Part shown: one piece after another, positions 48,315 through 55,034 of the stretch
Numbering within the stretch: the stretch's first letter is position 1
Layout: every line of letters starts with the position of its first letter
NCBI RefSeq assembly: GCF_900105005.1
Contig: NZ_LT629748.1
Span: 434,001 to 498,000, forward strand
Length of the DNA: 64,000 nt
From: Halopseudomonas litoralis
GTDB taxonomy: Bacteria; Pseudomonadota; Gammaproteobacteria; Pseudomonadales; Pseudomonadaceae
Reading direction: 5' to 3'
Program-made: the position numbers and the translations under genes
The notes under the pieces: model-generated
What the model was told of the DNA's origin: nothing
Databases searched by the model: none
What the model saw: the letters and a program-made list of their open reading frames with translations, nothing else

Positions 48315-49049
48315 CTAATTACCGGCTATCAGCACCGCACGGCCAATGTACAAGACCTCGCCCGTGGGCCTGTCCAGTGGCGAACCGCCGGCCGGTTCCA
48401 GCGTCAGCTCGAACAGCTGCCCCGCCTGCACAGCACCGATCTGCTCGGCACTGAGCGTCATCTGTGTACCTGGTTCGATCAGACCCAGGGAGCGTGGGCC
48501 GTCGGCAGGGTCGTTCAGTGTCCAGAACTGCACCGAGCGGTCCTCTGGAACCTGATCCTCAACCAGCGATTGCAGGCTCAACGTACCCTCGGAGTCGATA
48601 TTCACTACCCAACCGGGGCTGGCAGCCTCACCCGGAGCTTGCAGCACAGCAGTATAAGTGGCCGCACCGGGAGCCTGATCGCGTAGCACGCCAGGCAGCC
48701 AGCTGAGCAGCACCAGCAGCGCGAGTGCACCCGTGGTAAGGCGCCATAATCCGAGACTGTTCCACCAGCGTGCCGCTGAAGACTCAGACCTGCGTGTATC
48801 AGTGACACTGCCGACGGGCACCCAGCCGAGACTTTGCTGTATCCTCTCCCAGGTCTTGGGTGCCGGTGTTTGCGGTGGGAGTTCATCGGTCAGTTCAAGC
48901 AAGTGAGCCTCCCAATCCAGTGCTATGTGCGCCGCGTCCCTGTCAGCCGCGATCAGCTCTCGGACTTCGGATGCCTCCGGCTCGCCAAGCAGGCCCAGAA
49001 CGTATTCGCCGATCAGTGCCCGGCGATCTGCGAGAGATGTTGGAATCAT
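48315..49049 (-). CDS. Anti-sigma factor (RskA/anti-sigma-K type)
   Basis: A 244-residue membrane anti-sigma factor. An N-terminal cytoplasmic helical domain (LIGEYVLGLLGEPEASEV; EWEAHLLEL-like segment) has no zinc-finger cysteines, one membrane helix lies at about residues 103-122, and a periplasmic anti-sigma-K domain follows (VVNIDSEGTLSLQSL, VQFWTLNDPADGPRSLG). The ATG lies in an ATGA overlap with the sigma gene, a clear partner arrangement. By family it holds the sigma factor at the membrane until proteolysis. Confidence 0.92.
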   Translation of the reverse strand: MIPTSLADRRALIGEYVLGLLGEPEASEVRELIAADRDAAHIALDWEAHLLELTDELPPQTPAPKTWERIQQSLGWVPVGSVTDTRRSESSAARWWNSLGLWRLTTGALALLVLLSWLPGVLRDQAPGAATYTAVLQAPGEAASPGWVVNIDSEGTLSLQSLVEDQVPEDRSVQFWTLNDPADGPRSLGLIEPGTQMTLSAEQIGAVQAGQLFELTLEPAGGSPLDRPTGEVLYIGRAVLIAGN

Positions 49050-49606
49050 GCTTGCAAGCACTCCTGCAAGCACTCCTGCAATGCGCGTAATCCAGCACGG
49101 ATACGGCCTTTGATGGTACCCAGCGGGGTGGTCAGCCGGTCAGCAATCTGGTCATGGGTCAAACCCCGATAGAATGCCAACAGGATCGGATGGCGCCGCG
49201 GCCGCTCAAGCTGTTGCAGACAGTGTTTCAGTTGCTTGCCCTGCCATTGTTGCGCGGTGTGGTCTTCAGCCTGCGGGCTGTCGTCCGCCATCTGCTCGAT
49301 AAAGTCATCATCCGTCGCCACCAGACGACCGCGACTGCGCAGCTGATTCAATGCGCGATAGCGCAGAATGCTGTAGATCCACGCGCGACCCTGGCCCAGC
49401 GCGCGATCGAACCGATCCGCGTTACTCCAGATCTTGATGAAGGCGTCATGCAGGCAATCCTCCGCATGATCACGACGCCCGAGCAGCGTGATCGCCAGTC
49501 CCAGCATCTGCCCCGACTCCTGCTGATACAGATGCTCGAATGCAGCCTTGTCTCTGCGAGCACAGGCCTCCAGTGTGCTTTCGTAGTCGAATCGGTCTTC
49601 CGGCAT
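49046..49606 (-). CDS. ECF RNA polymerase sigma factor (SigK-like)
   Basis: A 186-residue sigma-70 family factor. Region 2 is around LGLAITLLGRRDHAEDCLHD and the -10 binding segment AWIYSILRYRALNQLR; region 4 carries LLAFYRGLTHDQIADRLTTP and LGTIKGRIRAGL. It directs RNA polymerase to its own and the DUF4394 promoter if the shared motif is read correctly. The last residues include a repeated LQEC unit from a 12-bp tandem duplication. Confidence 0.94.
   Translation of the reverse strand: MPEDRFDYESTLEACARRDKAAFEHLYQQESGQMLGLAITLLGRRDHAEDCLHDAFIKIWSNADRFDRALGQGRAWIYSILRYRALNQLRSRGRLVATDDDFIEQMADDSPQAEDHTAQQWQGKQLKHCLQQLERPRRHPILLAFYRGLTHDQIADRLTTPLGTIKGRIRAGLRALQECLQECLQA
49051..49080. repeat. 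12-bp tandem repeat in the sigma gene 3' end
   Basis: GCAAGCACTCCT occurs twice in direct succession in the last codons of the sigma gene, adding one extra QECL unit. It is in frame and overlaps the region of the anti-sigma ribosome site. Confidence 0.6.
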
Positions 49607-49652
49607 GCGCTGTTCCTGTGCTTAGCGTTTCACTTATCCATCCTTCATGGCT

Positions 49653-49679
49653 ATACCCGCGACCATGACCTCTGGATGT
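49653..49679 (-). promoter_or_regulatory. ECF sigma autoregulated promoter
   Basis: Minus-strand ACATCC (49674-49679), 14-bp spacer, CGGGTAT (49653-49659), and TATTTTC about 10 nt upstream. It predicts a start near 49646 and a 40-nt leader for the sigma gene, and matches the DUF4394 promoter at nearly every informative position. Confidence 0.7.
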
Positions 49680-49724
49680 CCGTTGCATGAAAATAGTATC
49701 TTGCGTGCTGCCCGCCGTGCGGGT

Positions 49725-50750
49725 TTATCGGCGCTCCAGGCCTTCAAGTAATGCCTTGTGAAAACGTTCTTGCTGCTGGATCTGAGGTGAGTGGCCCAGA
49801 TCGGTAAACTCCACCAGCGTGGCCTGCGGAATCGCCTCGGCGGCCTGTTTGCCAAGCACGTCGTAACGTCCCAGGGTCTTTTGAATGTCTTTGGGGGCCA
49901 GCGCCTTGCCGATGGCGGTGTTGTCCTTCTCGCCGATCAGTAACAGAGTCGGCATCTGCAACTGGCCGAACTCGTGAACCACGGGCTGGGTGAACACCAT
50001 GTCCGAGGTCAGTGCCTGATTCCAGGCCACCCGTTCCTTATCCTTCCCGGCGTACATTCCCGCCGACATCTCGACCCAGCGATCGTACTCAGGCTCCCAA
50101 GTGTTCACATAATAGGTGGACTGCTGATAAGCACGGATGCTCTCGGCGGTCTTGCGCAGCTCGGCCTGGTAGCCGTCGTCAATGCTCTGATAGGGGACCC
50201 CGAGGGCTTTCCAGTCTTCCAGACCAATCGGGTTGACCATGACCAATTGCTCGGTGTACTCGGGGTACATCAGCGCAAAACGAGTAGCGAGCATACCGCC
50301 CATGGAGTGGCCCATGACGGTGACGTTGTCGACCTCCAACTCTTCCAGCAACGCCCGGCTATTGGCCGCCAGTTGGTGGAAGCTGAATTGATAGTGCTCG
50401 GGCTTGGATGATTTGCAGAAGCCCACTTGATCCGGCGCGATGACGCGATAGCCAGCCGAGTGCAGCTCGGCAATGGTGTCTTCCCAAGTGCCAGCGCAGA
50501 AATTCTTGCCATGCATCAGCACCACGGTTCTGCCGTTTGCGCTATCGGTTTCAGGCTGAATATCCAGGTAGGCCATCTGCAGCTTGCGGCCCTGGGAACT
50601 AAAGGTAAAGCGTTCGACCGGGTAGGCGTACTCGAAACCGGACAATTCGCCATCATATTCGGGCGCGTCAGCAGCCACAACGCTGCCGGCATAAACGCCG
50701 GCCGCAACAATGCAACCGGCTAATAGTGCGAGGGTAAAAGGACGTGCCAT
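49725..50750 (-). CDS. Exported alpha/beta hydrolase
   Basis: A 341-residue secreted or periplasmic hydrolase. A signal peptide (residues 1-26) precedes a classical fold: nucleophile elbow GHSMGGM (about Ser 146), acid region IGEKDNTA, catalytic His in DLGHSPQ, and oxyanion segment VLMHGKNFCAGTWED. An unusual pair of Cys residues lies in KNFCAGTW and QVGFCKSS and could form a disulfide. It is a single-gene unit beside the ECF cluster with no clear substrate. The ATG at 50750 has GGAGAG upstream. Confidence 0.9.
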   Translation of the reverse strand: MARPFTLALLAGCIVAAGVYAGSVVAADAPEYDGELSGFEYAYPVERFTFSSQGRKLQMAYLDIQPETDSANGRTVVLMHGKNFCAGTWEDTIAELHSAGYRVIAPDQVGFCKSSKPEHYQFSFHQLAANSRALLEELEVDNVTVMGHSMGGMLATRFALMYPEYTEQLVMVNPIGLEDWKALGVPYQSIDDGYQAELRKTAESIRAYQQSTYYVNTWEPEYDRWVEMSAGMYAGKDKERVAWNQALTSDMVFTQPVVHEFGQLQMPTLLLIGEKDNTAIGKALAPKDIQKTLGRYDVLGKQAAEAIPQATLVEFTDLGHSPQIQQQERFHKALLEGLERR

Positions 50751-50864
50751 TGCTTCTCTCCTGTATTCAATAGACTACGTGGTCATGAACAGGATGGCAG
50801 CATTTACCGCGCAGGATTCCAATAACAAACATTCTGAAACATCTGCTGGCAGAATCCCGAGCGT

Positions 50865-52199
50865 TCAATACACCCAGATCTCAACCCGGCGGTTTTTCAC
50901 GCGCCCATCATCATGGGTGTTGGCAGCCACCGGTAGGTCGGCACCGATGCCAAAAGCGTCTTTAACGGTTACACCTTGGTTGGCCAGAGCCCGCCGCACC
51001 TTCATGGCGCGCAACTTTGATATCAGCTCGGCGCCGCCATGTCTCGGGTCGCCAAAACCCACCAACACCACTTTGTTCTCGGTTTTGCCTTGCGCACGTA
51101 AATAATCCAATACGCGGTCAATATCCTTCCTTGCCTTGTTATCCAGCTGCGAGCTGCCTTCCGTGAAGCGAAAGTTGACCGAGAGGCGTTGTGCTTGCTC
51201 TGCCAGTTGCTGGTAAGGCGCCGGCATGTCGGCTTGAGGCGCTATCTGCATGGCCTTGATGTTCTGCCCGACAAAACCTACCTGTTCGACGATTTCCTGT
51301 CCTGCCTGGCTTTGGGTGAAAGCAATCAATGCCTGCGCCCGGGGATTGTTTTCGTCTGGGCTGATGTACAGATACAGCCGGCGGGACAGGGGATAGTCTT
51401 CAGTGGCGACTTGGGCTTTGCTGGGTAGCATGGCGCGCGAGTCGCCGGCCGAAACAGCAAGGGCTTTAGCCTGCTCGACACTGGCAAGGCCGACAAAGCC
51501 TATGGCATTTCTGTCGCTGCTCACGGCTTGAGAGAGATCAGAATTGGACTCAAAGCGGCGCGCGTCCGCATGCAGTTTCAGTTGCTTGGGTGTCAGAACC
51601 AGATCACGGAAGGTTTCCCAGGTGCCGGAATTGCTGTCCCGAGCATGCAGACGAATGCTGCCTTGCTCACTGCCGACTTGATTCCAGTGAGTGATCTTGC
51701 CGGAGAATATCTGCGCAATCTGTTCAATATCCAGAGCGTTGATTGGGTTGTCGGGATGGACGATGAGTGCCAGTCCATCCAGTCCGATGACGTACTCTGC
51801 GTTCATGCCGCGCATGTCACCGCGGCTTTTCAATGCTTCGGCTTCGCTGTCCTTGATGGGTCTGGACGCTGCGGCTATCTGGCCCGACTGCTCAATCAGC
51901 GCGGTAAAACCAGTAGTGGAGCCACGGGCGTTAAGACTGATTTCAATGGGTTCGGCTTTGGCGCTGATGGCGGTGATCAGGCTTTCTCTGGTCTCGGAAT
52001 TGAGCTGCAATTGTATATTCTGCGCGCCCGCCTCTTCGAGCATGCCTTCGACCAGGAGAGGCGCCAGCCTGGCACCTATGGTGTTGGAACCATTGATCTG
52101 TAACTGCAGCGCAGCGGCCTGCGCCTGGAAGGCAAGGCAGACGGTCCCGGTAAAGAGAATTTTCTGTATGCGGACTGGCCGCCATGATGCGATGTTCAT
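50865..52199 (-). CDS. PstS-like phosphate-binding protein fused to an OmpA domain
   Basis: A 444-residue exported protein. After a signal peptide (to about residue 29, AFQAQA) residues 30-310 form a PBP-like domain of the PstS type (INGSNTIGARLAPLLVEGML, ARDSNSGTWETFRDLVL). Residues 330-444 are an OmpA domain (FRFTEGSSQLDNKA, VGFGDPRHGGAE, RRALANQGV, NRRVEIWVY). The ATG at 52199 has AGGGAG upstream. It could bind phosphate or a phosphorylated ligand at the cell wall. No pst transport genes are adjacent. Confidence 0.9.
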   Translation of the reverse strand: MNIASWRPVRIQKILFTGTVCLAFQAQAAALQLQINGSNTIGARLAPLLVEGMLEEAGAQNIQLQLNSETRESLITAISAKAEPIEISLNARGSTTGFTALIEQSGQIAAASRPIKDSEAEALKSRGDMRGMNAEYVIGLDGLALIVHPDNPINALDIEQIAQIFSGKITHWNQVGSEQGSIRLHARDSNSGTWETFRDLVLTPKQLKLHADARRFESNSDLSQAVSSDRNAIGFVGLASVEQAKALAVSAGDSRAMLPSKAQVATEDYPLSRRLYLYISPDENNPRAQALIAFTQSQAGQEIVEQVGFVGQNIKAMQIAPQADMPAPYQQLAEQAQRLSVNFRFTEGSSQLDNKARKDIDRVLDYLRAQGKTENKVVLVGFGDPRHGGAELISKLRAMKVRRALANQGVTVKDAFGIGADLPVAANTHDDGRVKNRRVEIWVY

Positions 52200-52334
52200 G
52201 TTACTCCCTGTAATGACAGAACGCCCCCGAATCGCTGGGGGTAAAAAGAGGGGTGTTTTTGAGCGCGCTATTGTAGCGCGATGAATAAGTCGGTTTAGAG
52301 TAAGCAAGTGAGGTTCTGGCCGGCTTATCGATGA

Positions 52335-52850
52335 TCAACCGGGTTGATTGACGGTCACTCTATTATTGGTATCCCGGCTTTGTCGGATCAGGCTGTCGCA
52401 GCCATTGGCCGCGCTGGATTTGGCCAGTCGGTCATACAGGACAACATTGACTGTGGCGGCCAGGTTCATGCAGCCGATGGTGGGGATGTAAACCACGGCG
52501 TCGGCGCGATCCACCAGTGCCTGGCTGAGGCTACCGTCCTCGGGACCGAAGACATACAAGGCATGGGGCGGGTGCTGGAAAGCCGGCAGGGCGGTGGCGC
52601 CTTCGACCAGTTCGACGCAGACAATCTGAATCTTGGCGGGCAAGTCGTCCAGTAGATTATCGATATGGGTGAGCGGAATATTCAGGCTGATATTCTTGGT
52701 GTCAGTATGAAAGCGCGCTGCACGGTCGTAGCGGCTGCCGGTATAACGCACGGCACTCGCCTGATAGCAGCCCGCCGCACGCATGACGGCGCCGACATTG
52801 GATGGGCTTTTGGGGTCGATGAGCCCGATGCATACGCTGGATTCTGCCAT
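52335..52850 (-). CDS. TrmH-family RNA methyltransferase (SpoU type)
   Basis: A 171-residue SPOUT methyltransferase. SPSNVGAVMRAAGCYQAS near the start, LYVFGPEDGSLSQALVD and the knot-forming YIPTIGCMNLAATVNVVLYDRL are family motifs. It is small, without an extra RNA-binding domain, so its target RNA cannot be named. The ATG at 52850 is chosen because homologous sequence begins there; a longer frame to 52931 is not supported. Confidence 0.88.
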   Translation of the reverse strand: MAESSVCIGLIDPKSPSNVGAVMRAAGCYQASAVRYTGSRYDRAARFHTDTKNISLNIPLTHIDNLLDDLPAKIQIVCVELVEGATALPAFQHPPHALYVFGPEDGSLSQALVDRADAVVYIPTIGCMNLAATVNVVLYDRLAKSSAANGCDSLIRQSRDTNNRVTVNQPG

Positions 52851-52940
52851 GATTTCCGGTTCGCTGATTGCAGCCGTCTCTGATGAGGGTGCGGGTAAAA
52901 GGGGTATAGTGCGAGGGTCAAATATTAACACGGTAAACCG

Positions 52941-53189
52941 ATGAAACTTTTAATTCGCAACCTTGCTCGTACCACCACCGAAGCTGAACTACGCAATCTG
53001 TTTGAAGCGCACGGGGTAGTCCAGTCCTGCACGCTGGTGATGGATCGGGAGACCGGCAAATCGAAAGGCTTCGGCTTTGTTGAAATGCCCAAGCATGCCG
53101 ATGCCAGAGCGGCGATCAAGACGTTGAATAACCAGGAGGTCGCCGGCAGTCGAATCCGGGTGAAAATGGACGAATCGAAAGAGGCGTAA
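52941..53189 (+). CDS. RNA recognition motif protein
   Basis: An 82-residue single RRM. RNP2 is LLIRNLAR at residues 3-10, RNP1 is SKGFGFVEM near residues 42-50, followed by a Lys/Glu tail. Such small RRM proteins in gammaproteobacteria are often cold-induced RNA-binding factors. It is divergent from the RNA methyltransferase gene. Confidence 0.93.
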   Translation: MKLLIRNLARTTTEAELRNLFEAHGVVQSCTLVMDRETGKSKGFGFVEMPKHADARAAIKTLNNQEVAGSRIRVKMDESKEA

Positions 53190-53288
53190 GCAGCTGATTG
53201 GTATTTCCGGTCCGGTGCTGAACAGGGTAGTCGGCTTGCCTTTAGTTGGACCTCTGTTATGGTCTGACCTTTTGAAATTGGAGGCCTC

Positions 53289-53729
53289 ATGTCCTTTTAC
53301 GTTTATCTTTCCGGCGAAATACACACTGAGTGGCGCGACGAGATCAAGCGTGGCGCCCAGGCCAGAGGTCTGGATGTCGTCTTTACCTCCGCAGTGACTG
53401 ATCATGCCGCCAGTGATGCCGCCGGCGACCATCTGGGCGCGGAAGACAATGCGTTCTGGCGCGACCACAAATCGGCCAAGGTCAACGCCATTCGCACCAA
53501 GACCCTGATTGAACAGAGCGACCTGGTGGTGGTTCGGTTTGGCGACAAATACAAACAGTGGAACGCTGCTTTCGATGCCGGTTATTGCGCTGCAGTGGGC
53601 AAACCTTATGTCACCCTGCATGCGGAAGATGTTGTCCACCCGCTCAAGGAAGTCGATGCCGCAGCCATGGCATGGGCAACCACAACGGAACAGGTAGTGG
53701 ACATACTGGCATATGTAGCGAAAAGGTAA
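53289..53729 (+). CDS. YtoQ family protein
   Basis: A 146-residue cytoplasmic protein resembling the YtoQ/nucleoside 2-deoxyribosyltransferase-like fold: VYLSGEIHTEWRDEI at the start, SDLVVVRFGDKYKQWNAAFDAGYCAA in two parts, then GKPYVTLHAEDVVHPLKEVD. No defined activity is known to me for the family. GGAGGC precedes the ATG. It lies immediately before the first RsmZ-like gene, where rpoS is found in other Pseudomonas. Confidence 0.87.
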   Translation: MSFYVYLSGEIHTEWRDEIKRGAQARGLDVVFTSAVTDHAASDAAGDHLGAEDNAFWRDHKSAKVNAIRTKTLIEQSDLVVVRFGDKYKQWNAAFDAGYCAAVGKPYVTLHAEDVVHPLKEVDAAAMAWATTTEQVVDILAYVAKR

Positions 53730-53745
53730 CGCTACCTCCGCTCCG

Positions 53746-53775
53746 TGTAAGACATCGGCTATGTTCGCTGTAAGC
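53746..53775 (+). promoter_or_regulatory. Upstream activating site of RsmZ copy 1 (GacA-box-like)
   Basis: TGTAAGACAT begins this conserved block, with a degenerate partner half downstream (GCTGTAAGC). It lies about 171 nt upstream of the predicted RNA start. The second copy has the same site at the same distance. A distal GacA box is known for Pseudomonas rsmZ. Confidence 0.55.
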
Positions 53776-53891
53776 ATTTTCAGCTTCCAGTTGTGAGCCG
53801 AATAGGATTGTTGAGCGGCGTAAAACAGTAACCAGTTGAAAGTAATATGTATTTTTTTGCATAACCCAAACGGGTGAGACATTTTCAGTTA

Positions 53892-53919
53892 TTGATCAGG
53901 GATCGTTTCACGGTATTAT
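53892..53919 (+). promoter_or_regulatory. Promoter of RsmZ copy 1
   Basis: TTGATC, 16-bp spacer, TATTAT (53914-53919); predicted start near 53926. Confidence 0.6.
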
Positions 53920-53925
53920 GTGTCC

Positions 53926-54060
53926 ATGCACGAGGGAATGTGCTGCTCGGCAGGGAGCTTGAGCAAATGGAGCATCAGGACGGTGACAGTCGGGACGACT
54001 GGGTCAGGGACGGCAGTAGGGATAGAAAAAAGTGGGGCGGATTATTCCGCCCCTTTTTTT
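53926..54060 (+). ncRNA. rsmZ: RsmZ-like regulatory sRNA, copy 1
   Basis: An RNA of about 135 nt without a sensible reading frame. It carries seven GGA motifs before the terminator (as AGGGA, AGGGAG, TGGAG, AGGAC, GGGAC, AGGGAC and AGGGAT contexts), several in hairpin loops such as CAGTCG-GGA-CGACTG (53987-54001). This is the signature of RsmY/RsmZ, which sequester the translational repressor RsmA/CsrA. It ends in a strong terminator, and its location next to fdxA-mutS-cinA-recA is that of rsmZ in Pseudomonas. The 5' end is approximate. Confidence 0.85.
54034..54060 (+). terminator. Terminator of RsmZ copy 1
   Basis: Stem GGGGCGG/CCGCCCC (54034-54040 and 54047-54053) followed by seven T. Confidence 0.92.
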
Positions 54061-54151
54061 CGTCTGTAGAAAAGTCGTGATCGACTTGGAAAAACTGACT
54101 GGAGCGATATGCTGAGATAGCTATCAGGAAAGAAAATAGAATTGCTTCTCG

Positions 54152-54181
54152 TGTAAGACATTGGTCATGTCAGACGTAAGC
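54152..54181 (+). promoter_or_regulatory. Upstream activating site of RsmZ copy 2 (GacA-box-like)
   Basis: TGTAAGACATTGG with GTAAGC downstream, 406 bp after the first site, at the same distance (about 171 nt) from its RNA start. Confidence 0.55.
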
Positions 54182-54297
54182 TCTTTCTGCTTTGCGTCGT
54201 GAGCTGAATAGGATTATTGTCATACGAAAAATGGTAAATAATTGAAAATAAAAGGAAAATTACAGATTAACCAGAACGGGTGAGACGTTTTTGTTGA

Positions 54298-54325
54298 TTG
54301 GTTATGGGCCGTTTCCGGGTACTAT
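54298..54325 (+). promoter_or_regulatory. Promoter of RsmZ copy 2
   Basis: TTGGTT, 16-bp spacer, TACTAT (54320-54325); predicted start near 54331. Confidence 0.55.
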
Positions 54326-54330
54326 GTGTC

Positions 54331-54464
54331 CATGCGCGACGGAATGTGCTGTTTGGCAGGAAGCTTGAGCAAAGGAGCATCAGGATGGTGGCAGTCAGGA
54401 TGACTGGGTCAGGGACGGCATTAGGGATAGAAAAAAGTGAGGCGGATTATTCCGCCCTTTTTTT
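54331..54464 (+). ncRNA. RsmZ-like regulatory sRNA, copy 2
   Basis: A tandem paralogue of copy 1, about 134 nt. The GGA motifs are largely kept (CGGAA, AGGAA, AGGAG, AGGAT, AGGAT, AGGGA, AGGGA). In the hairpin CAGTCA-GGA-TGACTG (54392-54406) the closing pair is A-T where copy 1 has G-C, a compensatory change that keeps the stem. It too has an upstream activator-like site, a -10 and a terminator, so it is a complete gene. Confidence 0.82.
54441..54464 (+). terminator. Terminator of RsmZ copy 2
   Basis: Stem GGCGGA/TCCGCC (54441-54446 and 54451-54456), TTAT loop, then a T-run of seven after one C. Confidence 0.9.
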
Positions 54465-54510
54465 CGTCTGCAGAAAAGCCGCTCACGGTTGATTCTGGCT
54501 GCATAATGCA

Positions 54511-54547
54511 GAAAGGCTGACCCTTTCGGATCAGCCTTTCTGTTTTT
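54511..54547. terminator. Terminator facing fdxA and RsmZ copy 2
   Basis: A perfect 10-bp stem GAAAGGCTGA/TCAGCCTTTC with a 10-nt loop. The plus-strand side ends in TGTTTTT, so it can stop read-through from the sRNA genes as well as fdxA from the other side. Confidence 0.75.
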
Positions 54548-54565
54548 GCCGCGAAGCGACCTGAC

Positions 54566-54889
54566 TCAGCGCTCCAGGTGTTCCAGCTTGTCTGGCACAC
54601 CATCCCACTCTTCTGCGTCGGGCAAGGAGTCCTTCTTCTCGGTGATATTCGGCCATACGTCGGCGAGCTCAGCGTTCAGCTCCAGGAAGTTCTGCTGATT
54701 TTCCGGCAGCTCATCTTCGGCGAAAATGGCAGTGGCTGGGCACTCAGGCTCGCACAGGGCGCAGTCAATGCACTCATCTGGATGAATCACCAGGAAGTTC
54801 GGACCTTCGTAGAAACAATCGACAGGGCAGACCTCAACGCAATCGGTGTACTTGCATTTGATGCAGTTGTCAGTCACAACAAAGGTCAT
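54566..54889 (-). CDS. fdxA: Ferredoxin FdxA, 3Fe-4S/4Fe-4S type
   Basis: A 107-residue seven-iron ferredoxin. [14 protein letters not shown] and [12 protein letters not shown] carry the cluster ligands in the order known for Azotobacter ferredoxin I; the C-terminal part is acidic. The ATG at 54889 gives the family's normal length; a longer frame to 54916 is not supported. It lies between the RsmZ-like genes and mutS. A Fur-box-like palindrome is found 120 nt upstream. Confidence 0.96.
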   Translation of the reverse strand: MTFVVTDNCIKCKYTDCVEVCPVDCFYEGPNFLVIHPDECIDCALCEPECPATAIFAEDELPENQQNFLELNAELADVWPNITEKKDSLPDAEEWDGVPDKLEHLER

Positions 54890-55007
54890 GGCAGGTCTCC
54901 CAAAAAGGCATGGCAAAAGATGGCGCGTATTCTACCAGCAATTTCCCCGGCGCGGCAGCTCGACCGAGGAAATTTGGTGGGTTGAGGTTACTTGCCTGCT
55001 TTTTTAA

Positions 55008-55022
55008 TGATAATAAGTATCA
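55008..55022. promoter_or_regulatory. Fur-box-like palindrome upstream of fdxA
   Basis: TGATAAT-A-AGTATCA fits the 7-1-7 Fur pattern TGATAAT-N-ATTATCA with one mismatch, in the mutS-fdxA gap (54890-55034). It could make fdxA iron regulated. Confidence 0.55.
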
Positions 55023-55034
55023 TTTGTCGGCATT

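Noticed and set aside
52214..52220. CTGTCAT on the minus strand, a Pho-box half site before the PstS-like gene
   Set aside because: No second half site at the required 11-bp distance, and it overlaps the region next to the ribosome site.
53874..54080. Small open frame of 68 codons
   Set aside because: It lies within RsmZ copy 1 and reads through the terminator; the GGA pattern and structure favour an RNA gene.
54298..54492. Small open frame of 64 codons
   Set aside because: Same as above for RsmZ copy 2.
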